From contig JBOFLF010000061.1 of the NCBI GenBank assembly GCA_051657715.1, positions 1 through 64,000 on the forward strand: a stretch of 64,000 nucleotides of DNA. The letters are read 5' to 3'. The stretch comes from JBOFBH01 sp051657715. GTDB lineage: Bacteria > Actinomycetota > Actinomycetes > Actinomycetales > Angustibacteraceae. Position 1 is the stretch's first letter; each line of letters opens with the position of its first letter. Under the pieces are notes generated by a model. The model had not been told where the DNA came from and did not search any database. It was given only the letters and a program-made list of their open reading frames with translations. The position numbers and the translations under genes are program-made. This document shows, in pieces, positions 58,003-64,000 of the stretch.

Positions 58003-58128
58003 CTTCGCACTCTAGACGTGCACCTGGCAGGTCGGCAGAGTTCGCCCCATGCCGACGCCGAACAACCCGCTGCCCGTTGGGCACTTCTGACCTGACTCAA
58101 GCAATCTCCCCCACCTAGCGTTTCTACC

Positions 58129-58971
58129 GTGGGAGACACCCAGCGACTCATCGCTCCACGCGCCCGCCGGTCGACGAAGTCAGCGATCCGGCTTGCCGCG
58201 GCGGCCCTATGCGCCGTGAGCCTGGTCGGCTGCAGCAGCGACTCAGGCACCCAGTCCGATCAGAGCGTCCGGGCGATGAGCCTGAGCGCTCACTCCCCCA
58301 CTTCCGGCAGCACCCCTACTGGCACTGGTTCGGCCCAGGGCGGTTCGGGCCTGACCCAGGGCGGTTCGGGCCTGCTGGGCGGGACACAGTACCCACCGTC
58401 ACCGAGCCCCACTAGCAAGCCGGGCCAGACGCCCGGCTACGGCCCGAGCATCGGGTCTGGGTCAGGTTTACCCACCAGCAGCGGTTCATCAGCTGGCGGC
58501 GGGTCGACGGGATCCGTTCCGAGTTCGCTCGCCACCCCACCCCAACCTCCAGTTGGCCAGGCGGCCGGGCAGTCTGACGACTTCCTCGAACTCGGGCTTC
58601 TCTACTCCATCAATATCCAACGCCAACAGGTCGGCTGCCCATCAGTAACGCACAACTCGGTGCTCGCCGAAACTGCCGAGAAGCACAGCCGGGAGATGGC
58701 TGAGCACGGCTACGTGGCGAGCCGGGGTCTCGACGGTCGCAGCCCCGGGCAGCGAATACGCGATGCGGGTTATCGCTTCACGAAGGTCAGGGAGATGGTG
58801 ACCGGTGGCCAGGATCTGTACAGCGAGGCATTCGGGGCATTGATGAACAGCTTTGAGTACCGGCAGCGGATCAAGAACTGCGACTGGCGCGAGATCGGCG
58901 TGGGGGTGTGGCGGCTGCCCGGCAGCACCCACGGCACCTACTGGACGGTCGACCTTGGCATTCCCCGATGA
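58129..58971 (+). CDS. CAP-domain lipoprotein
   Basis: A 280-residue lipoprotein. The N-terminal signal AIRLAAAALCAVSLVGC has a lipobox (LVGC) with Cys ~35, then SSDSGTQSDQSVRAMSL, the same layout as its relatives. A Gly/Ser/Thr/Pro linker includes the repeated GGSGLTQGGSGLLGG. The C-terminal CAP-like domain shows LLYSINIQRQQVGC, HSREMAEHGY, QRIRDAGYRF and GTYWTVDLGIPR. Its stop overlaps the next CAP gene start. Confidence 0.85.
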   Translation: MGDTQRLIAPRARRSTKSAIRLAAAALCAVSLVGCSSDSGTQSDQSVRAMSLSAHSPTSGSTPTGTGSAQGGSGLTQGGSGLLGGTQYPPSPSPTSKPGQTPGYGPSIGSGSGLPTSSGSSAGGGSTGSVPSSLATPPQPPVGQAAGQSDDFLELGLLYSINIQRQQVGCPSVTHNSVLAETAEKHSREMAEHGYVASRGLDGRSPGQRIRDAGYRFTKVREMVTGGQDLYSEAFGALMNSFEYRQRIKNCDWREIGVGVWRLPGSTHGTYWTVDLGIPR

Positions 58972-59894
58972 TGGCCAGAACGAGACGTGAGCGCCGGCCG
59001 TTTGCCCTGCCGCTCGCGATCATCGGAGCCTGCGGGATTGCGGTGGCCGGGTGCGCCGAGGCGGACGGGACCAATGGCCAAACGGCAGGGGTGATGGAGG
59101 TCAGCGCTGCTGGGTCCGCTCCCTCAGCATCGGTGAACCCTGGTGGGCTTGGCGGCGGCTTGGGGTCGCCGCCGGGACAAGCCGGCCCTGGCGGCCTTGG
59201 CCCTGCGACGGGAAGCGGTGGTCAACCAACGGGACCACCCTCAGCGGTCGGTCCTGGTGCGGCGGCCGGTGGAGGCGCTGGCTGGTCGACGGGCACTGCC
59301 AACCCAGGTGCTGGCAACGTGAACGGCTCCGGTGGCCCTAGCGGTCCCAGTGGCCCTGGCGGCCCTAGTGGCTCTGGCGGTCCTAGTGGCTCTGGCGGCT
59401 CTGGTGGCCCTAGTGGCTCTGGCAGTTCCCCTGGTGGGGCCGGCTCGTCAGGTGGTTCGGTGGCATCCAGGACGATGGCAGCCCGAGCCGGCACGTCCGA
59501 CGCTAACGCCGAACAGGAATTGATCGCCTTCATCAACAGCCATCGCGCCAACACGAAGTGTGTGGCTCTCAGACACAACACGCTTCTCGCCGCTACCGCT
59601 GAGGCGCACAGCTACGACATGGCGGCACACGGCTTCGTGAGTACCCAGGGTTCAGACGGCACGAGTCCGCAACAGCGGATGGCCAGGGCTGGGTATCGGT
59701 CGGCAAGCACCGACGAGATCGTGATCTCTGGCAGGTCCACGGCCGAGCAGGTGCAGCTGTCGATGATCTTGAATACCACCACCCGGCAACAGATCCTCAA
59801 CTGTGCCTGGAGTGATATCGGGGTCGGGATGTGGACGCTGCCGGGCAGCAAGGACGGCACCTATTGGACGATCGATCTCGGCATCGGCAGCTGA
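58968..59894 (+). CDS. CAP-domain lipoprotein with Gly/Ser/Pro linker
   Basis: A 308-residue lipoprotein coupled to the previous one by ATGA. Signal and lipobox: LPLAIIGACGIAVAGC, Cys ~33, followed by AEADGTNGQTAGVMEV. The linker is collagen-like in composition, with GPSGPSGPGGPSGSGG blocks. The CAP-like domain (ELIAFINSHRANTKC, HSYDMAAHGFVS, QRMARAGYRS, GTYWTIDLGIGS) is more divergent: KEMV becomes DEIV. Same family as genes at 51.5, 52.1 and 58.1 kb. Confidence 0.85.
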   Translation: MMARTRRERRPFALPLAIIGACGIAVAGCAEADGTNGQTAGVMEVSAAGSAPSASVNPGGLGGGLGSPPGQAGPGGLGPATGSGGQPTGPPSAVGPGAAAGGGAGWSTGTANPGAGNVNGSGGPSGPSGPGGPSGSGGPSGSGGSGGPSGSGSSPGGAGSSGGSVASRTMAARAGTSDANAEQELIAFINSHRANTKCVALRHNTLLAATAEAHSYDMAAHGFVSTQGSDGTSPQQRMARAGYRSASTDEIVISGRSTAEQVQLSMILNTTTRQQILNCAWSDIGVGMWTLPGSKDGTYWTIDLGIGS

Positions 59895-60167
59895 GCGGCC
59901 CAGACCTGCCACTACCTCATCACTCTGCCGCCCAGACCTGCCATCACCACATCAGCAGCCCGACCTGCTACCCGCATGAGGACTCGGTGGACTGCTGGCT
60001 GGAGTCAGGCTGGTGGCCCCGCGACCACCATGGAAGCGTCCTCGATCGACCGGTAGCTCGCTGTGGACAGCGTCAGCTCGTCGGCGCACACACCTCCTAC
60101 CCTCCTAGTGACACGAGTTCGGCTCGTCGCTGACGAGGGTCGAGCACATCAATAGGAGGGCAACCGC

Positions 60168-60458
60168 ATGAGCAGTCAATTCCACGTGGACACCGAACGG
60201 ATCACCACAGCGGCAGGTGACGTGCACCGGATCAGCGCCGAGATCGAGGGTCAGGTGAATCGGATGATGAGCCAGCTGTCCGACTTGCAGGGGGCGTGGC
60301 GCGGCGAAGCTGCGACCTGCTTTCAGCAGGTGATGCAGGAATGGCGGACGACTCAGGCCCGGGTTCGCGAGGCGCTGGATCACGTATCCCAGGCGCTCGG
60401 GAAAGCTGGCCATCAATACGCTGCGGCAGAGCAGCAGACTGCCGCCATGTTCCGCTGA
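60168..60458 (+). CDS. WXG100-family (ESAT-6-like) protein
   Basis: A 96-residue helical hairpin protein with W44-R45-G46 (GAWRG) between two helices, the WXG motif of type VII secretion substrates. AGGAGGG lies eight bases before the ATG. No partner WXG protein, EccC ATPase or PPE gene is near, so it may form homodimers and be exported by a system coded elsewhere. Confidence 0.92.
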   Translation: MSSQFHVDTERITTAAGDVHRISAEIEGQVNRMMSQLSDLQGAWRGEAATCFQQVMQEWRTTQARVREALDHVSQALGKAGHQYAAAEQQTAAMFR

Positions 60459-60643
60459 ACCGCCATCTCCCTCTGATCTGACCCACAGGCCAGTGCCCGA
60501 CCCAGGTTGGGCTGACGAACTTGTCGTAGCGGCTTGTCTACTCCCGATGAAGGCACTTGTTCATCGAAACGCCGAGAACTCGTCGGCGTGGTGTCACGTC
60601 TTGATGACTTGCGGCGCGTAAGAAGAAAGATACATACATGAGT
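60459..60643. other. Non-coding DNA upstream of a strong terminator
   Basis: No gene is visible between the WXG100 stop and the terminator at 60644. A TTGATG (60601) with AAGATA (60627) could be a weak promoter for a very short RNA ending in that hairpin. Nothing else was recognised. Confidence 0.35.
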
Positions 60644-60682
60644 GCGGGGCCCTCCATGTATGAGATGGAGGGCCCCGCTTTT
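60644..60682 (+). terminator. Strong terminator hairpin with T-tract
   Basis: GCGGGGCCCTCCAT (60644-60657) pairs perfectly with ATGGAGGGCCCCGC (60665-60678) over a 7-base loop and is followed by TTTT. It is ~185 bases after the WXG100 gene and may end its transcript or a separate small RNA. Confidence 0.9.
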
Positions 60683-61201
60683 GTATTCGTGAGCCATCCA
60701 ATGCTCAGCGAACCGAGCACAGGAACCGGAATGACGTCCCGGCACTGAACGTGAAACCCGCCATTGCTGGTGGAGCGCTCAAAGCCTGCTCACCCGATCG
60801 AGATCTATGAGACCTCCCACCATGCCCCGTCATAGGCGGCGTCATGCCAGCAAGCTGACCTGAACTGGATGCTCACGATCATCGACCGCTCACCACCGCC
60901 CCCCGTTCCTATCGGCTCGAGCTGCTGTGGTGTGCGGTTAGTTGTATCTCTGGATCCGACTCGAGCGCAAGGGTTCTGCTGCAGAAACCTCCGTAGCCGC
61001 TGTGTCCGCTGACAACCATCTGTGGACTTCGGTGTGGATAGCTGCGATCACCCCGGAACAGCTGTGACCACTTGTGCAGAACACGAGCAGGCCGGGACGT
61101 GATCCCGCCTGTGGAAACCCGCTGTCCACAGCAGTGGATGCCTGTCCGCGGAGTAAGCGACGTGTCCACGAGACGAACACCATACGAGTGGCCAGAAGAA
61201 C
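60683..61201. other. Long intergenic region without recognised genes
   Basis: About 500 bases with no convincing coding frame on either strand and lower GC than the surroundings. No tRNA cloverleaf or repeat array was recognised. It contains several TGTGGA/CTGTCCACAG-like words (e.g. around 61020-61135). Confidence 0.4.
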
Positions 61202-61246
61202 AAGGGTGAAGGGCGGCACCTGTCGTCGGTGCCGCCCTTCACCCTT
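61202..61246 (-). terminator. groEL terminator
   Basis: AAGGGTGAAGGGCGGCACC (61202-61220) is matched by 61228-61246 as a 19-bp perfect hairpin with a 7-base loop. On the minus strand it is followed by TTGTTCTTCT. It lies 34 bases past the groEL stop. Confidence 0.9.
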
Positions 61247-61279
61247 TGCCGAATGCATCGTGGCCGAGCGAGCCTGGTC

Positions 61280-62911
61280 TTAGAAGTCCATGCCGCCCAT
61301 GCCACCGTCGCCGCCGCCCGCAGCGGCAGCCGGAGCCTTCTCCGGCTTGTCCGCCACCACAGCCTCAGTGGTCAAGAAGAGACCGGCGATGGACGCGGCG
61401 TTCTGCAAGGCGGACCGGGTCACCTTGACCGGGTCGTTGATGCCAGCGGCCAGCATGTCGACGTACTCGCCAGTCGCCGCGTTGAGACCATGCCCGGGCT
61501 CCAGCCCGCGCACCTTCTCGGCCACCACGCCACCCTCAAGGCCGGCGTTCACCGCGATCTGCTTGAGCGGGGCCTCGACCGCAACCTTGACGATGTTGGC
61601 CCCAGTGGCCTCGTCACCCACCAGGTCCAGCTTGTCGAAAGCGGTCTTGCCGGCCTGGATCAGCGCCACGCCACCACCGGCAACGATGCCCTCCTCAACA
61701 GCCGCCTTGGCGTTGCGGACGGCGTCCTCGATCCGGTGCTTGCGCTCTTTGAGCTCGACCTCGGTCGCCGCGCCAGCCTTGATCACGGCCACGCCGCCAG
61801 CCAACTTGGCAAGCCGCTCTTGGAGCTTCTCGCGGTCGTAGTCGGAGTCGGAGTTCTCGATCTCGGTACGAATCTGGCTGACCCGCCCTGAGATTTGGTC
61901 GGCGTCACCAGCGCCCTCGACGATGGTCGTCTCGTCCTTGGTGACGACTACCTTGCGCGCGCGTCCCAGCAGGTCGAGGCCGGCGTTTTCCAGCTTCAGG
62001 CCGACCTCCTCGCTAATCACCTGGCCACCGGTGAGGATCGCGATGTCTTGCAACATGGCCTTGCGACGGTCACCGAAGCCCGGAGCCTTGACCGCGACTG
62101 AGCGGAAGGTCCCGCGGATCTTGTTGACGATCAGCGTGGACAGCGCCTCGCCCTCGACGTCCTCGGCGATGACCACCAGGGGCTTGCCGGACTGCATGAC
62201 CTTCTCCAGCAGCGGGAGCAAGTCCTTGACCGTGGCGATCTTGGAGTTGACCACGAGGATGTAAGGGTCCTCGAGCTCGGTCTCCATGCGCTCGGTGTCG
62301 GTGACGAAGTACGCCGAGATGTAGCCCTTGTCGAACCGCATACCCTCGGTGAGCTCCAGCTCTAACCCAAAGGTGTTCGACTCCTCGACGGTGATGACAC
62401 CTTCCTTGCCGACCTTGTCCATCGCCTCGGCGATCAGCTCACCGATCGCCGGATCGGCGGCGGAGATACCAGCGGTCGCGGCGATCTGCTCCTTGGTCTC
62501 AACCTCTTTGGCCGAGACCAGCAGCTGCTCAGACACCGCCTCGACGGCCTGCTCGATGCCACGCTTGAGCGCCATCGGGTTCGCGCCGGCCGCTACGTTC
62601 CGCAAGCCCTCGCGGACCATTGCCTGAGCCAGCACAGTTGCCGTGGTGGTGCCATCACCGGCAACGTCGTCGGTCTTCTTCGCGACCTCTTTGACCAGCT
62701 CGGCGCCGATCTTCTCGTACGGGTCCTCGAGCTCGATCTCCTTGGCGATGCTGACACCGTCATTCGTGATGGTGGGAGCACCCCACTTCTTCTCCAGGAC
62801 AACGTTGCGGCCCTTGGGGCCGAGTGTGACGCGGACGGCGTCGGCGAGGGCGTTCATCCCTCGCTCGAGACCGCGCCGGGCCTCCTCATCGAAGGCGATC
62901 ATCTTGGCCAT
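61280..62911 (-). CDS. groL: Chaperonin GroEL (60 kDa)
   Basis: A 543-residue chaperonin that folds proteins in its double ring. It starts AKMIAFDEEARRGLERGMNALADAV, has the ATPase signature DVAGDGTTTATVLAQA, and ends with GGDGGMGGMDF, the Gly/Met tail of functional GroEL. No groES is adjacent, so this is the separate copy (groEL2 type) found in actinobacteria. GGGAGGAA precedes the ATG. Two CIRCE elements upstream point to HrcA repression; a terminator follows. Confidence 0.97.
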   Translation of the reverse strand: MAKMIAFDEEARRGLERGMNALADAVRVTLGPKGRNVVLEKKWGAPTITNDGVSIAKEIELEDPYEKIGAELVKEVAKKTDDVAGDGTTTATVLAQAMVREGLRNVAAGANPMALKRGIEQAVEAVSEQLLVSAKEVETKEQIAATAGISAADPAIGELIAEAMDKVGKEGVITVEESNTFGLELELTEGMRFDKGYISAYFVTDTERMETELEDPYILVVNSKIATVKDLLPLLEKVMQSGKPLVVIAEDVEGEALSTLIVNKIRGTFRSVAVKAPGFGDRRKAMLQDIAILTGGQVISEEVGLKLENAGLDLLGRARKVVVTKDETTIVEGAGDADQISGRVSQIRTEIENSDSDYDREKLQERLAKLAGGVAVIKAGAATEVELKERKHRIEDAVRNAKAAVEEGIVAGGGVALIQAGKTAFDKLDLVGDEATGANIVKVAVEAPLKQIAVNAGLEGGVVAEKVRGLEPGHGLNAATGEYVDMLAAGINDPVKVTRSALQNAASIAGLFLTTEAVVADKPEKAPAAAAGGGDGGMGGMDF

Positions 62912-63029
62912 GCTGCTGCGTTCCTCCCGTGATCGGGTGGGTGACCGACCGGCGCCCGCGACGGACGAGCGCCGCCGACGCGGTCTGGTCCCGCGTTGAC
63001 GAACGCCCTCACCGGACGATCGACGTCTG

Positions 63030-63056
63030 GTGGCACTCCAATCCTCAGAGTGCCAA
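63030..63056 (-). promoter_or_regulatory. CIRCE element 1 (HrcA operator)
   Basis: TGGCACTC-N9-GAGTGCCA is a perfect 8-bp inverted repeat with the 9-base spacer of CIRCE. It lies 120 bases upstream of groEL, near the expected promoter. Confidence 0.9.
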
Positions 63057-63065
63057 TGTCCATGA

Positions 63066-63092
63066 TTAGCACTCTCCCCTCACGAGTGCAAA
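63066..63092 (-). promoter_or_regulatory. CIRCE element 2 (HrcA operator)
   Basis: TTAGCACTC-N9-GAGTGCAAA matches the CIRCE consensus TTAGCACTC-N9-GAGTGCTAA with one change. It is nine bases from element 1, so the groEL promoter has a tandem HrcA site. Confidence 0.9.
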
Positions 63093-63107
63093 TGGCGGCA
63101 AGAGCTG

Positions 63108-63440
63108 ATGGCTGCCGGATACCGCGCATGGTTCCCCGCCCCTCGGGCTCCTGCAGTCACCATCGGCGACGTGATCCTGCTCAGGCTCACCGCCGCTCAG
63201 CTCGCCCAGCGTCACACCTTGCTGCACCACGAAGCACGGCATGCCACCCAGTGGGCGTGCTTCCTTGGCCTCATCGGCTTCCGGCCGCCTATGGGATCGC
63301 CGCACTATGGTCGCTGGCGAGGTGCGGCCGCCCTGCACCGCAACGTCTTCGAGTGCCGAGCCGGCCTGTCGGACGGCGGATATCGCATCGCCGCACGGAG
63401 CCGCCGACGGCGTGACGCGCACGAGCGCACGCTGGGGTGA
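63108..63440 (+). CDS. Small HExxH protein with an internal frame slip
   Basis: A 110-residue product. It has APAVTIGDVILLRLTAAQLAQR, then LLHHEARHATQWACFLGLIGF, where HEARH is an HExxH zinc site, and ends NVFECRAGLSDGGYRIA. Between ~63277 and ~63325 the frame gives RPPMGSPHYGRWRG, which fits poorly; another frame there reads PAAYGIAALWSLARCG, a plausible helix. So two compensating one-base changes seem to garble ~16 residues. Function unknown. Confidence 0.5.
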   Translation: MAAGYRAWFPAPRAPAVTIGDVILLRLTAAQLAQRHTLLHHEARHATQWACFLGLIGFRPPMGSPHYGRWRGAAALHRNVFECRAGLSDGGYRIAARSRRRRDAHERTLG

Positions 63441-63492
63441 AATGGGATGGCGGTGCCTGCTCTGGAACGCGCTGTGACTGTGAGCCGCCGGA

Positions 63493-64000
63493 TCAAGCAG
63501 GCTGGTAGTCATTCCCTAGGACAATGGTGATGCCGTCGAAGTCCGATGACTGCTTCACCTCGCCACCGCCGAGGTCGTCCACAAGCGCACTGGCCGTCGC
63601 CTTCTGCGCAGAATCCGGGTAGAAGACCGCCGTCGACGGCTGATCGCCTTGGTAGTTGCCCGTCGACTCGACCGTCCAGCCCTGCTCCTCCAAGGACTTG
63701 GCCGCACGCGCGGCCAGACCAGTGATACCCGTGTCGTTCAGCACCGTGATCGGGGTGGTCTTGTCGGCGGTCACCGACGGCTTTGGCCGTGGCTTCACCG
63801 ATGTCGATGGCGAAGCAGACCCTGACTGCGTCGGCTTGGACGACGCCGACGGCTGCCCACCGTCGTCCCCGCCGCCAAACACCTGAGTCGCCATCATGGC
63901 GATGACCACCACCGCGATCGCAGCCAGCGCCCATGGGATAACCCCAGCCAGCCCGACCCCCTGGGGTCGGTGCGCCCCACGACGCTCACGCCACAGATCG
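63493..64000 (-). CDS. LytR C-terminal domain protein (partial)
   Basis: The visible 168 residues continue past the window edge. One transmembrane helix (WALAAIAVVVIAMMATQVFGG), a Ser/Pro/Thr linker, then a LytR_C domain: TPITVLNDTGITGLAARAAKSLEEQGWTV...TAVFYPDSAQKATASALVDDLG. Such proteins, with or without a LytR-CpsA-Psr domain, act at the cell wall. The start is not in the window. Confidence 0.85.
   Translation of the reverse strand, partial: DLWRERRGAHRPQGVGLAGVIPWALAAIAVVVIAMMATQVFGGGDDGGQPSASSKPTQSGSASPSTSVKPRPKPSVTADKTTPITVLNDTGITGLAARAAKSLEEQGWTVESTGNYQGDQPSTAVFYPDSAQKATASALVDDLGGGEVKQSSDFDGITIVLGNDYQPA

Noticed and set aside
59280..59460. Collagen-like protein
   Set aside because: Gly/Ser/Pro blocks are irregular, not strict G-X-Y triplets, and form a linker in a CAP lipoprotein.
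60683..61201. tRNA or DnaA-box-type origin in the long intergenic gap
   Set aside because: No cloverleaf could be drawn, and the TGTGGA-type words are scattered without the TTATCCACA consensus or flanking dnaA/dnaN.

Overview
The window is chromosomal DNA of a high-GC Gram-positive actinobacterium. The evidence is the very GC-rich codon use, frequent GTG starts, an IdeR-type iron regulator, a WXG100 protein, an MprA/MprB/PepD-like stress locus, an XPB helicase with its helicase-associated partner, DUF3027/DUF2530/sacsin-like core genes, a c-di-AMP riboswitch in front of an NlpC/P60 hydrolase, and a stand-alone groEL under two CIRCE elements. I cannot name the genus from sequence alone. I saw no rRNA, tRNA, CRISPR array, prophage or insertion sequence.

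Layout. 1-2.4 kb: three overlapping genes (glycosyltransferase end, Gfo/Idh/MocA oxidoreductase, medium-chain dehydrogenase). 2.4-9.1 kb: HNH nuclease, riboswitch-controlled NlpC/P60 hydrolase, ideR, a GC-rich tandem repeat, photolyase, a secreted CAP protein, an orphan leader-peptide element, pdxH. 9.2-21.8 kb: serC, a methyltransferase, an MFS exporter with a tiny coupled membrane ORF and a decayed MarR-like remnant, a TSP3 calcium-repeat protein, DUF2530, a LuxR-type regulator, the DUF3027/sacsin-like pair (the second probably from a CTG start), and another MFS protein. 21.8-31 kb: a VapBC module, cold-shock protein, a large beta-propeller protein, a HAD-LarE fusion, ogt, a DUF5666-like protein, an RHH/Doc module, then a patch with two frameshifted genes and two tiny coupled ORFs. 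31-44 kb: helicase-associated protein, DUF4190 protein, XPB helicase, an LPxTG surface protein with CshA-like repeats, and a response regulator/kinase/HtrA operon. 44-51 kb: a metzincin-like secreted protease, a SigE-family sigma factor with its membrane partner, LemA/DUF2207, and a threonine dehydratase-like enzyme. 51-60.5 kb: two pairs of CAP-domain lipoproteins flank a coxD/coxE/xdhC-type molybdoenzyme maturation set, an HD protein and a DUF4031 protein, followed by a WXG100 protein. 61-64 kb: groEL with CIRCE, a damaged HExxH protein, and a partial LytR_C protein.

How the genes fit together. Much of the window is envelope biology and stress handling: cell-wall hydrolase under c-di-AMP control, secreted proteases, CAP lipoproteins, a sortase substrate, envelope-stress signalling, GroEL under HrcA, and DNA repair enzymes (photolyase, Ogt, XPB). 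The least explained items are the orphan leader element near 8.0 kb, the CAP lipoprotein family with a conserved stretch after the lipobox, the HAD-LarE fusion, and the small coupled ORFs near 30.7 kb. Several genes carry in-frame 15-24 bp tandem repeats, and at least four show one-base frameshifts or their remains.
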